From Plantago elongata (Eukaryota > Streptophyta > Magnoliopsida > Lamiales > Plantaginaceae): a DNA stretch of 25,903 nt. The DNA is taken from NCBI GenBank assembly GCA_036897095.1, contig JAYMSP010002160.1, positions 1-25,903 of the forward strand, in the 5' to 3' direction. Within the stretch, counting starts at the first letter, position 1; each line of letters begins with the position of its first letter. The notes beneath the pieces are model-generated. The model had not been told where the DNA came from, did no database searches, and saw only the letters and a program-made list of their open reading frames with translations. Shown here piece after piece: positions 1 through 9,600 of this stretch. The translations under genes and the position numbers were made by a program.

Positions 1-442
1 CCTTAGGCCTACATTTTCTCCACATTTTGTATCTCCTAGGACCAAAGTTATACTCTTCATTCAGCTTTTGAGTGTGAAGGGGCACATATTCTACATCTAT
101 ACCAACACTAGCACCACCATTCATTTTAGTTGCAGACCTATCTATAGCTCGAGGCTTAACATGTTGAATTGTCAAATGTAACTCAACCTCTTCATTAATC
201 ATGTTAAGTTCAAACATATTCTTAACATGCTCACTTATAATCTCAATTTGATCACAAGTATTCTCAATATCAACCATTAAACTAAAAAACAGAGAACCTT
301 CACATGGCAAATAACTTAACACAACATCATCAACATCTTTCAGTAGTTTAGTGTATGTGTACCTTGAAGAGTCAATGTTTGCAATCATATGTTCATCCTT
401 GCCGAAATGAATCCGAATAATGAACAATGGCCCCCTCCCCAT
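1..442 (-). CDS. 5'-partial unknown plant protein, cut by window edge
   Basis: An uninterrupted reading frame of about 147 codons runs on the minus strand from an ATG at 442-440 to the window edge. It starts MGRGPLFIIRIHFGKDEH and is open throughout. Its composition is protein-like, with alternating hydrophobic and charged residues, an acidic middle, and a basic stretch near the edge (GPRRYKMWRKCRPK). I do not recognise the family. The short beta-strand-like opening and the basic patch recall N-terminal segments of some plant Mutator-type transposase genes, but no diagnostic motif is visible, so this is only a guess. The ATG was chosen because it is the first in the frame and lies 5 nt after a good splice-acceptor sequence (TTTCAG). 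An ATG-started antisense frame at 420-713 overlaps it and looks like a shadow. The rest of the gene lies to the left of the window. Confidence 0.5.
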   Translation of the reverse strand, partial: MGRGPLFIIRIHFGKDEHMIANIDSSRYTYTKLLKDVDDVVLSYLPCEGSLFFSLMVDIENTCDQIEIISEHVKNMFELNMINEEVELHLTIQHVKPRAIDRSATKMNGGASVGIDVEYVPLHTQKLNEEYNFGPRRYKMWRKCRPK

Positions 443-447
443 TATCA

Positions 448-643
448 CTGAAACATGCCAAATAAACCAAAACAAGAAGATGAGATTACTAGAAGCTCCA
501 GTTTCAGAAAACCCTAGCTTTATACTAAAGCCGATTGTTAACATGAGACACATAATTACGGCTTACAATACATATAAGAACATGATGAACATGTCGATTT
601 CAAAACGACAACAAAAAAATTTGAATTTTGAATATCATCATAC
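448..643 (-). other. Possible 5' UTR intron of the edge gene
   Basis: Read on the minus strand, AG/GTATGA at 645-638 makes a plausible donor and a T-rich stretch ending in TTTCAG at 453-448 a plausible acceptor. The intron would be 196 nt and AT-rich, which suits plant introns. The acceptor lies 5 nt before the ATG at 442, so the intron would sit in the 5' leader. The leader would extend upstream through the CT-rich stretch (minus strand) around 780-820. This is inferred from splice consensus only; transcript data would decide it. Confidence 0.3.
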
Positions 644-869
644 CTTACTATCGTGTTCGATTCTTCACGCAAGTAACCAACAACGATCAATTGCAGCTTC
701 GATTGTCAAATAATGGCCGGTATCTGGTGTGAATTTTGCTTCCTCAGTGGTTGATTCTTCATTAATGGCGGAGTAGTTGGAAGAAGAAGACGGAGGACGT
801 TTTGGCGGGTGGTGGGGAAAATTTTGGTACTGTAATTCTCCCAACCGAGTAAAAGTGAAAACAATTGGC

Positions 870-1382
870 TAAGGCCATGTTTGGATTGCCATACAAATTA
901 ATAGTGAATTAAGCTGGTCAACACAAAAATGGATTTATGGACCTGGATGTAATCGTTGATCTGGGTGGTAGCCATCTGCAACATAGGCATCTAACATGGG
1001 GTATATGTAATTTTCCCAAATTTCTAATTGTGGTACAATCCCGACTATGTAATTTATCATTTATTACTAAGTCTCATAAAAGTCTTACTACATTTTGAGA
1101 ATTCAGAAGGACTCCATAGTGTTTAAAACATACTTCTCCCATTTCGAATTGAATGTCCCGCTGGGCCAAATACAAGTTTTTATGCATATACTTGAGTAAT
1201 GTATGTTTATTGAAACTGAAAGAGTAAAGATAAAGGTTGTTGCCTCATATGCATGTTTCAATGTAACTATTAGATTTCTTATGATTATAATATTGGGTGT
1301 TGGAGTAAAAACATTACCAAATATGAAAATGGGACAAGCTCAAAATAAAATACGGGATATTCAATTTGGGACGAAGAGAGTA
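870..1382. other. No gene seen; AT-rich intergenic DNA
   Basis: No reading frame with convincing composition is present; the short plus-strand frame at 1203-1424 is AT-rich and looks accidental. A phrase near 873-890 (GGCCATGTTTGGATTGCC) resembles termini seen in some plant miniature inverted-repeat elements. I could not find a matching inverted end, so I do not call an element. Confidence 0.5.
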
Positions 1383-1820
1383 TTATCTAGTTTTTATATA
1401 AATACTATGAGTTTTAGCTTTTAACACATGTCCTGGGTTTTTACCAATATTTGTCTAGTTTTTAATGTTATATCTCTATGTTTTGCATTTGTGTTGAACT
1501 GTCTAATGTTTAATATGTATTGTTTAGTTTTTACAACATATTGTCTAATTTTGTAAATGATCTTGTTTAGTTTTATTACTTGTACATAAATTTCATCCAG
1601 TGTAACATAATTGTCTATATTGTCTAGTTTTTACATTATATTGTCTAGTTAAAAAGAGTTCTCTAGTTTTTACATGATTATTAAATTCACACTATTGTTT
1701 AGTTTTTACATTATATTGTCTAGTTTTTACTTAACCCGTTTATAATGAATTCGGGTCAAGAGATTCGTGGAAAATCATCAAAAGTCTAGTTGAGGAAAAA
1801 TATATAATTGTTTAGTTTTA
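1383..1820. repeat. Degenerate tandem repeat, core TTGTCTAGTTTTTACA
   Basis: The core TTGTCTAGTTTTTACA, often followed by TTATA, recurs at least eight times in variable form. Copies or partial copies lie near 1385, 1451, 1524, 1543, 1565, 1619, 1640, 1670, 1695, 1716 and 1798, some reading TTGTTTAG or TTCTCTAG. Spacing is irregular, roughly 20-60 nt, so this is an old decayed minisatellite or a periodic segment of a larger AT-rich repeat. No coding potential. Confidence 0.6.
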
Positions 1821-1959
1821 TCATTTGGAGGGGATTTTCGGAACTCTCATATATGTAGGTCTCTCACAAGATGAACGATTCATTTATTAATGTTAATGAT
1901 TGATAATTCCGCACCTAATATTGTAGACGCTCAGAAATCTATAATCAAATTAGGGTTAG

Positions 1960-3010
1960 AAATTTTGGGGCATTAACAAGTTGCAAGCAACAATAGCAAA
2001 CAGAGACGTGAGGTACCAAGGTGACACCGGGTGTGGTGCTGACCGTATGGACTCCGACGCTCAAGTTAGTGAATGATAGTCAATGAAAGAGAATGAGAGA
2101 GGTAGAAGAGGGATGAGGGCGAGTGTCGACTTATCATGTTGAGTGGATCGGTTCGGCAGTGAATAGACGAGCACATGTGAGATGGCTAGTTGTCTGACGG
2201 TGGTTAGAGACCGTCGAAGATGATGGAAGGTGAAGGTCGATGGTGATGATGGTTGAGGGTCGACATGGATAATGGTTGAGAGTCGACGGGGATGATGTCG
2301 TAGATGAAGGTCGTTCAGGGAGAAGGTTGATCAGAGCGCTTTAATGTGATGGAGGTGTTCAATAGCTTGCTAGGGTTTGTTTAGTGACTATTCGATGATC
2401 TTAACCTCCTTCATTTCCTCCTATATAGAGATCCTTCCCTACAAACGTTAGAGTCTCTCATACCCACTTCTTCACTATTACCGATGAAGCGGTTGGAGTC
2501 AGTTAGATGGAGTTGGACTCCTTCTCAATCGGTCAGAAGGCAACTCTTTAGTGGAGTTTGTTAGGTGAACTGGTCTCACCATCCATCTCGAGTGTCACCT
2601 AGTTCAATCAGCCTAGTAAAAGTGCTGGCTTGTGGACTCGGTTGAGGGACCTTGTGGACTAGCAATCGTCAACTAGCTAGATGGTTGGCAAGGTCACTTG
2701 AACTAGGTAGGTTATCTGGGACCAGATAAATGGTCTTCAGAGTGTTTTTTAGATAGGTGAATCCACTAGTTTATTTAGCTCATCGATAAGTCAGATGGCT
2801 GAAGAGGAGTATTGAGCTAGGTAGCTCCTTCCATTCGCTTGGTTCGGTTAGCCCTTGGACCTTTGACACTCAACTTCGACTTGATCGCTAAATTGAGCTA
2901 GCCTCGTTAATGGATTGCAGACCTCTAAACGGGTCATAAACGAGGCCTTGTCATGTAGTGTTTCGACTAATTCTAGACTAGACCAAGATACGAATTTTTG
3001 TCAATACAAT
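1960..3010. other. GC-richer gene-free stretch, probably an unassigned dispersed repeat
   Basis: This kilobase is clearly richer in G and C than its surroundings and has no sustained reading frame. It begins with a phrase containing CTCCGACGCTCAAGTTAG (2043-2065), a G/A-rich run (2080-2120), and repeated GGTCGA/GTCGAC words (2125-2330). A TATA-like CTATATAG occurs near 2420, and a C-rich TTTTTCCCCCACTC near 3010-3023. From memory, similar phrases occur in widely dispersed noncoding plant repeats. That is recollection, not a search, and I cannot assign a class. Confidence 0.35.
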
Positions 3011-4003
3011 TTTTCCCCCACTCTTTGAGTCGAGTGTCTCGAGTTGGGGAGTAGATAATGAGTACCATTCGAATCGTGTCGTAGTCACAGTGTTACTGGA
3101 GCTATAGAGTGGTTGTAGAGATGCTATATGTTGATGTGGAATCACAACATAGACTGGAGTCCTAGTCGGATATGATTATGTGTTTCAGAGTTTAGTTCAT
3201 GTTACTAGAATCTTGACAATCACAGTATAGACTGGAGATGTAATTTTCTAGTTTGCCTAGAACTACATTGGCTTTAGGACCTTGATTGCTGAGTATTTGT
3301 ACTTTGAGGCCTTCCTCACATACAATTATGTACTTATTCGTGGGTTTATTGGACATTAACTACGAAAAAAAACGTAATTAGAAACAAATTGTGACAAGAA
3401 GTTCAACTTTTGCATATTACAATATAATATGGAACAACAGTGACGAGTAAGAAAAATTAAAAGTTTGAAAAGGTGAAGCAAACATAAATAAGTAAGCTAA
3501 TAGAAGTAAAGCGCCAAAACATTTAAATTATAGATATTAATTAAGGATTGTTCGAACTCTTTTTTTTTTTTTTGCCAAGTGGTAACGTAAAAGCAAAAAT
3601 TTATTCCACTAAACCAAGTTAGATAATACAATTATATGAGATCATGTAAATAAATATGAACATACTTACGTTTATACAAAGACAATAGCAAGTTGAACTA
3701 TTACATATTTGAATTTAAAGTATTGAACAAAAAATACAAACAAGAAAAAGGATGCAAAAACTCAATTCTAGGTGTTTGATGCCTTTGAAACAATGATGAA
3801 TTCAAAATAAAAAGCATATTAGGAGTAGGGAAAAAAACTCCGCCTTCAACAAAAATAAAAATAAGAAAAATCAAGCATGAAAGTAAGAAAAGTTATTTCG
3901 AAGATGCACAAAGAATGTTCAACCGGCAACTCAACAAACTTCTCACTCAATTCCCCCAAAAATTCGATGACCCTATTTTGGCTAAGCCTAAGAAAAAAAC
4001 TTA
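3011..4003. other. No gene seen; AT-rich, right part likely interior of element A
   Basis: Two imperfect copies of an ATAGACTGGAG-containing phrase occur at 3151-3163 and 3222-3234. A poly-T run lies at 3560-3574. From about 3350 the DNA is strongly AT-rich with no open frame. Because a primer-binding site for a minus-strand retroelement lies at 4004-4016, the DNA immediately to its left should be that element's 5' leader and internal region. No gag or pol motif survives here. Confidence 0.4.
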
Positions 4004-4016
4004 GGCTCTGATACAA
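4004..4016 (-). other. Primer-binding site of element A (initiator tRNA-Met type)
   Basis: The minus strand reads TTGTATCAGAGCC, matching the plant initiator tRNA-Met primer-binding sequence TGGTATCAGAGCC at 12 of 13 positions. It lies 2 nt beyond the LTR end TTACA at 4019-4023. In LTR retrotransposons this site primes minus-strand DNA synthesis, which fixes the orientation of element A as minus and marks its left-hand LTR edge. Confidence 0.75.
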
Positions 4017-4933
4017 TTTGTAACGCCCCGATTTTGGAGTTTTTGAAAGCATTGAAATTTAGTCGGGACGTTGGGCGAAATTAGAGCCGTAATGTTTGGT
4101 GAAATATGTCAAGTTACAATTAACCTTTCGTGTGGCAATTTTTGGGAACAAAATTATACATTTCTCAGTGAACAAACAACTTTATTTTCAATGTTCTTGT
4201 GCTTTAAAAGATACACAAAATAGCAGAATATTACATGAGTTTTTGAAATACACAAAAAGCCGTTTTCTTTTTCATTTCACAAAAATCCCAAATCCCCAAA
4301 CACTTTCTTCGTTCGCTAAGTTTATCGGTTGTTCATTCTTCGCCGCCATCTCACCTACAAGGATGGGAATAGAAACAAGTGTTAGAAAAACCTCAATGAG
4401 TGTTCATGATTTTCGTGTGAGACTTTCATTAAAACCATAACATTAAAAATCATGAACATAAAATTCAATATACTTTTAACAATGTGTACTTTTCAGAAAA
4501 ATATTATTTCATGCCACCCCTTTTAACTCCACAATAAAACATGCCTTATGTGTTCTTGAGAGCCGATCAAACTATCCAGTCAGGACCTTGCCATGATACA
4601 GGGGTGGAATTCTACGATTCAACTAAATCAGTGTTGGCTTATATCACTCGATTTAAAGGGAATGGGCAAAGGAAACCAACAAGTACCTCGCGAGACACAA
4701 CTGATCAAACTACAAGCCAATTAACCTAAACCAAACGTACATACCTTTCTTGAGCTGTCAATCAAAATAAAATACCAATCAAACAAAAAGTAAATATCTT
4801 TCAAAATCAGCGGAAGCATGCAAAAACATTTTCGTGATTTATTTTTTCTGCAATAGAATGTGCATTTTGGAAACCATCCAATACTTATATATAATTTTGA
4901 AAACTTATTAAAACACCTTCACTCACACTTTGA

Positions 4934-5159
4934 TCGTAACGATCCGACCACTAATGGGTCGAGACCCTGCTCGTTGGACCGATAAGGTTACGCATGACCG
5001 TCCCACCACTAGGTATGATATTGTCCGCTTTGGGCCAGAGGCCGCACGAATTTATTTTTGGGTTTCTCCAAAAGGCCTCATACCACAGGAGAGTGGTGGT
5101 CTACATATATACACTTCATCCTTTTCACTCTCAAGCGATCTGGGATGTTAGGTATTACA
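4934..5159 (-). repeat. TRIM LTR copy 1
   Basis: 226 nt. Plus strand starts TCGTAACGATCCGACCAC and ends GGTATTACA. It is collinear with copy 3 over its length. The DNA to its left (CACACTTTGA, 4924-4933) still resembles the end of the internal segment (CACGCTTTGATACC), so the array once continued leftward and is truncated there, with the primer site partly deleted. Confidence 0.7.
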
Positions 5160-5361
5160 ATCAACCCCCCTTAAATTCTCAACGTCTTTGTCCAGCTTTC
5201 TTGAGGGTCACTGTCTATCTCGGAACCAACCATCCGTGCAAGACTCTAGAGGTGGCCCCTACGGGCTCAAGATGTGGCTCCCACCGCCCATACATCATAG
5301 CATTTTGCCCCGCATGTCACTTAGTTCCCGCAATTCCGGATAGTCCTACTCTAATACCATT
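5160..5361 (-). repeat. TRIM internal segment 1
   Basis: 202 nt between LTR copies 1 and 2. On the minus strand it runs from a primer-binding site (TGGTATTAGAGT, two changes from the initiator-Met consensus) to a G-rich polypurine tract next to LTR copy 1. It is clearly similar to the second internal segment, sharing phrases such as CCAACCATCCGTGCA and CACTTAGTTCCCGCAATTC. Confidence 0.7.
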
Positions 5362-5526
5362 TGTAACGACCCGACCACTAATGGACCGAGAGTTGACCCG
5401 TTGGACTGGCAAGGCGTTACACATGTCTGTCTCACCACTCGGAATGATATTGTCCACTTTGGGTCGGAGCCCTCACGGATTTTGTTTTGGGTTTTCTCAA
5501 AAGGCCTCAAGTCATAGGGTATTACA
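5362..5526 (-). repeat. TRIM LTR copy 2, internally deleted
   Basis: 165 nt. It begins TGTAACGACCCGACCAC and ends GGTATTACA but lacks about 60 nt near its right end that copies 1 and 3 share (the part containing GTGGT, TACATATATAC and CTCAAGCGAT). Confidence 0.7.
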
Positions 5527-5733
5527 ATCAATTCCCTTTCCCTTTAAATTTTCGACGTCTTCGTCGAGCTTTCTTGGGGGTCACTGTCTATCCCGGGACC
5601 AACCATCCGTGCATGACTCTAGAGGTGGCCCTTTCGGGCTCAAGAGGTGGCGTCCACCGCCATACAGTGTAGCACTTTGCCCTGCATGACACTTAGTTCC
5701 CGCAATTCTGGATAGTCACGCTTTGATACCACT
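5527..5733 (-). repeat. TRIM internal segment 2
   Basis: 207 nt. On the minus strand it begins with TGGTATCAAAGCG at about 5732-5720, one change from the initiator-Met primer-binding consensus over 12 nt. The polypurine tract at its other end (AAAGGGAAAGGGAATTG, minus, about 5527-5545) is less G-rich than that of segment 1. Confidence 0.7.
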
Positions 5734-5958
5734 TATAAAGACCCGGTCACTAATGGGTCGAGACCTGACCTTTTGGGCCGGCAAGGTTGCGCATAACTGT
5801 CCCACCACTCGGTATGATATTGTTTGCTTTGGACCGGAGTCCGCACGGACTTGTTTTTGGGTTTTCCCAAAATTCCTCATACCATATGATAGTGGTGGTT
5901 TACATATATACAATTCATCCCTTTCATTCTCAAGCGATGTGGGATGTTGAGTATAACA
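5734..5958 (-). repeat. TRIM LTR copy 3
   Basis: 225 nt, starting TATAAAGACCCGGTCAC and ending GTATAACA. It is full length compared with copy 1. The sequence to its right (TTTATGGTTGGG) is not polypurine-like and belongs to the host LTR of element A, so this marks the right end of the array. Confidence 0.65.
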
Positions 5959-6100
5959 TTTATGGTTGGGAAGAGCAAGAACTATGAAAGTACTTGGAAG
6001 AAGAACTTGCTACTAACGTGAAAGAAAAAGACAATAAAACTTGAAGATTTATTTGGAGTAGAATATTTTTTGGAAGTAAAAGTGGTAGCAAGAAGAGGGT

Positions 6101-6108
6101 ATTTATAT
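6101..6108 (-). promoter_or_regulatory. TATA box in LTR of element A
   Basis: The minus strand reads CCATATAAATACCC, a good plant TATA box. It is followed about 30 nt downstream by a C/T-rich stretch typical of retroelement R/U5 leaders. It sits about 1.27 kb from the start of the LTR, so a U3 of that length and an R-U5 spanning the rest is plausible. The start site itself is not determined. Confidence 0.5.
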
Positions 6109-7373
6109 GGTGGAATGAGTGAAGATGAAAGGGCACTAGATATAAATTAAATTACACTTAAAACTCACATAAAACCAACAATAAAAGTATCAAAATAAAA
6201 GAGGCCAATCAATTCCTTTTCCAAACATTTAAATACAATAACTACTCATAAAATTATCAGATTTTACTAGGGAAAAAGTTCAAAAACGTTTTTGGTATCA
6301 CAAAGGTCATTTGTACAAAAACACAAAACGTGACACACAACAATGCTAACACTTAGAGCAATTAAGTTCAACTCAAAATTAGACATGCACATGTAACAAT
6401 TAAACTTAAATATTGAACAAGCATATTCATATTTAACTTACAAGAAAACATGCATAAGTAACATAAAAGATAAACAGACAGAATAATAGAACGTTGATCG
6501 AAACTTATCTGAAATGTAGTATGAAATATTTGACATTATAAGTGACCTATGTAGACATGAAAAGTAAATAAAATATTTTAATTGTTCACTAAATGAAATT
6601 TCATGTTTTTAAACTTTTGTATTTTGAAGTATATGAATATGAAATAAAAGTTTAGTTTTTAAACATTAAGATAGCCATACATACATAACACATGCATGTA
6701 CAATACATAATTCAAAAGTTACTCTTCATATTATACATTAATCAAAGCAACAAATAATTATCATTTATTGAATAATAAAATAAAATAAAAGCTCTTTATA
6801 AATACATATATTAAAATAACAAATATAACAAAAAGACTCTTACACTTCCTCTAGCGAAACTACTATTAATGTATTATATAATGAGCTCACATAAACACAA
6901 AATTCAAGTTACTCTTTAAAATCTCAAATAAAGCCACACAAATAATATGCATTCAAGTAAAAGACTCTTCACATGTTTTCAATAAAGATACTCACATAAA
7001 GACTTTTATAAAGACAAACAATTATGAAGATATTATTCAAAATTCTAAGTAATAAAGATAAATTTAAGAGAGGTCTCCCAATTATTTTTGAATAATTATA
7101 CCACCAAAAGAAAGCATAAGAAATCACATTTTTAAGTAGGAAAACATTTCACGAAATATTTATCTTTTAATACATTTAATTGAACAAAAATAAATAACTA
7201 CACCTATAACACATTAACAAGTTGCATATACTTTTAAAACAAATAATACATTTTCAAAACCAACTTCACCATCAAACAAAAATAATATTAATATACTTCG
7301 ATACAAATAGAGTGATAATTTCAAATTATGCAAGAACAAAAAGTACCAAGGTACGCCAAAATCTGGGGTGTCA

Positions 7374-8231
7374 TACTTTTCGTCTCCATTTTTCGATAGT
7401 GTCTGTTTTATCAAAGTCCGCACTTTTGTGCGTGTTGGTTTGGTATACGCATCTATCAACCCTCATGACCCAGTGGCCAATATTGGATAGTATTTGAACA
7501 TGCCCAACACGACAACGGTGATGACTAGCACCACATATACACTCAGAGACAATTCATGCAATCTTGGAAAGAGCAATTATATCACAAGTATATCATCTTT
7601 GCAATGGAACATTTGCACGTTGGCTCGTTGTGATGGATGAATCATCCACTTTCTTTTGGAAGCCTCCTCCCCAAACGTGTTCTAGCACTTTGAGTGAATA
7701 TTCAATGAATTTCATGTGGTTCGTCATCCCCAATCCAATCAAGTGCACATGAGTATGATGAGGCGCAAACAAGAGAGTTTGCTCTTCTCGAGTTTAAGCT
7801 CACAATTGCCAGTACAATATTTTTTCATCAGCTGAGGCTCCTCACGGCTTTTTGGATCACACCGTTAAACATACTTTCTATTTACAACAGAAACGGGCCT
7901 TGCCAATTTAAGCATGCAAGCTACTAATAGACAAATGCACAACCTTGTCTTAGGGAGATAGACTAGACACAACAACAAGTTAACTAACAAGAAATAAAAT
8001 GAAATTTTAGAATTTTTTTTTGTATAACACTTAATCGAAAAAATACAATAAGCATGCAAAAGCTTTAAAATAAAAAATACAATAAATACAAAAGCATTTT
8101 AACATAAAAGTACATGAGCGATAATAAACAAATGTGAAGGCAACAACACAAAAGCGAAGGCATGTAGCAGGAACCAGGTAGTACAAAAAAGACCCCCTCC
8201 CTATATTTAGGCTAGAGATGGTCCCCAACGA
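7374..8231 (-). other. Noncoding 3' block of element B
   Basis: No convincing frame. It aligns with about 13810-14725 of element C, with well-conserved stretches such as CACTTTTGTGCGTG, TTTTGGAAGCCTCCTC and CATCCCCAATCCAATCA. The small ORFs on both strands here are not shared between the copies in frame, so conservation is at the DNA level. In the transcript this would be untranslated sequence after the second ORF. Confidence 0.55.
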
Positions 8232-9216
8232 CTAGTCTATACAAATATGGAGTGAAAAGGTACTACCGCATCGGCAATTTCGAGGAGAAGATGAGTGAGT
8301 AGATGACTCATGCTCTTCTTCGTCTTCCTTTGGTTCTTCTTCATCTTCCTCGGGCACTTTTTCTTCTTCCTCGGGCTCTTCTTCACTATCCGTATCATAT
8401 GGTGAATATCTGCACTTGCAACCTATTCCACTTGTTGAGCCCTCTGAATATTCGACTTCCTCCTTCTTTAGGATAGGTCTTATGTTGTCTTCCCTTTCTA
8501 GCTGCATGTGGTGGAGTTCGGCTCCGGTAATCAAAGATCAAGGTGGTCTAGCCTCATAAACTTGGATTTCGGCCTCCTTGCATAAGGAAGTAATGAGGAA
8601 AGGGTAGACCATCCTTCTGCTCTTTGGATTGTCTCTTGTATGTTCAAACTGTAACATCATAAACCTTCCCATGTCAACCGAATTTTCATCCCTAATGTCG
8701 CGAACCATCGGAGTAATAACACTCTTGAAAAAGGTGGCATCGCCTTTCTGACCAATTGAGAAGGTAATCCAATCCCATAGGGTATCATAGCGTTCTTTGG
8801 GAATGGGGAAACTAGAAAGTGGATTCTTGGGAAAACCATAGAATTTATTGATAATGGTAGCGGAAATTGCAACATAGATGCCACGAACAGGCACCCAAGT
8901 CATGCCGTCCTTATCATAAACCCTTTCATTGTAATTTGCATAGAACTCCACAACAAGCTCTCGATCATAACCATCCGAATTTGTTGCAAGTTTAAGCCAC
9001 CTTCTTTCTCGAAGCATGTATTCCAAAATATATATGTACTCCCCATAGTTGAATTCAACGCCAATCCCATCAAGTCGGGTCAAATCAAGTCCTTTATCAA
9101 GGAGCTATGTTCCTATAAGCACATTCCTCTCTATATTGGAGGCATTCGAGGGTAGCATAGTACTCGGTAAAAGGTTTGGTATGACTCTTTAGGCCTCTTA
9201 CTACTTGTTTAGGCAT
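8232..9216 (-). pseudogene. Second ORF of element B, putative plant transposon protein domain, broken
   Basis: The frame starts at ATG 9216-9214 (MPKQVVRGLKSH), shifts by one base near 9095-9110, and continues to a TAG-proximal region and on to 8232. The middle holds features I associate with the 'putative plant transposon protein' domain (Pfam PF20167): FYANY, WVPVRG, INKFYGFP, and later FMMLQFEHTR and YPFLITSLC. That family occurs in plant Athila-like elements; its function is unknown. A TGA at 8538-8540 separates the domain from a strongly acidic C-terminal tail rich in Glu and Asp with a short Cys/Arg end. The frame continues unbroken after that stop. The element C copy has a stop at the same codon. 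Length without breaks would be about 328 codons. Domain naming is from memory. Confidence 0.6.
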
Positions 9217-9239
9217 GCTTGCAAAAACTTTTGGTGAGA

Positions 9240-9263
9240 ATAGTGTAGTAATGAGAAGTTGGG

Positions 9264-9309
<46 letters not shown>

Positions 9310-9565
9310 AGATGTGAGAAAAAGAGTGGGAGTGATGCATGAATAAATAGAAGAAGAAAGTAAAGAAACAAGGAAAGTAGAGGTTGAATGCGAGAAGGAA
9401 TGCATAATTAAGGAAAAGAGAAGAAATTAGAGAGGAATTAGAGTGAGGAAGAAAGGAAATAGAATTATGGAGTAAGGGATTTTTTTTGAATGGAAGAGGG
9501 AAATAAATAAAAAGAAGATAAATCGAAGAAATGAAATTGTGACATAGAGTTTGGAAAAAAAACAC
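9240..9565 (-). other. Polypyrimidine leader (minus) with (GA)n microsatellite
   Basis: The plus strand is almost pure A and G for over 300 nt, so the transcript sense would be C/T-rich directly ahead of the second ORF's ATG. It contains a (GA)n run at 9264-9309 with one T interruption. The minus-strand frames here give Ser/Leu/Phe low-complexity peptides and are not genes. Element C has the same kind of tract at the matching place (16376-16620). Confidence 0.55.
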
Positions 9566-9600
9566 ACCGCGACGCCGTCAGTACTGACCGTGTCAAATGC

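Larger units (their letters stand above)
4934..5958 (-). mobile_element. TRIM-like array: three LTRs and two internal segments
   Basis: Three copies of a 165-226 nt repeat alternate with two copies of a 202-207 nt internal segment. Each LTR has a central phrase ATGATATTGTCC/T-CTTTGG and ends in TTACA or similar. On the minus strand each internal segment begins with an initiator-Met primer-binding site (TGGTATTAGAGT at about 5348-5359, TGGTATCAAAGC at about 5721-5732) and the left one ends with a polypurine tract (AAGGGGGG at about 5165-5172) just before the next LTR. No protein is encoded. This is the plan of terminal-repeat retrotransposons in miniature, which rely on enzymes from other elements. 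A shared-LTR array like this usually arises by recombination between copies. No clear target-site duplication was found. Confidence 0.75.
4019..7373 (-). mobile_element. Element A: long LTR (5' LTR, minus), interrupted by TRIM array
   Basis: On the plus strand the segment begins TGTAACGCCCCGATTTTGG and ends CCAAAATCTGGGGTGTCA, so its termini form an imperfect inverted repeat of about 19 nt bounded by TG and CA, as in many plant Ty3/gypsy LTRs. The primer-binding site directly to the left makes this the 5' LTR of a minus-strand element. A TATA box lies at 6101-6108. Without the TRIM array (about 1.0 kb) the LTR would be about 2.3 kb. The right end abuts DNA homologous to element C at 7374, so A was inserted into element B there. 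No second LTR is seen to the left; the 3' half is lost or outside the window. Small ORFs inside it look spurious. Confidence 0.65.

Noticed and set aside
1383..1820. CRISPR-like array
   Set aside because: The repeats are degenerate, irregularly spaced and AT-rich, with no unique equal-length spacers, in a plant genome.
4096..4440. 114-codon plus-strand frame
   Set aside because: Lies inside the minus-strand LTR of element A and has no recognisable motif.
4994..5689. Longest ATG-to-stop frame in the window (231 codons, plus)
   Set aside because: It lies across the TRIM array. It translates noncoding LTR and internal repeats, and the repeat copies do not keep the frame as coding sequence would.
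9097..9565. Ser/Leu-rich minus-strand peptides upstream of the second ORF
   Set aside because: They translate the CT-rich leader and microsatellite. Only the last part from ATG 9216 belongs to a conserved ORF.
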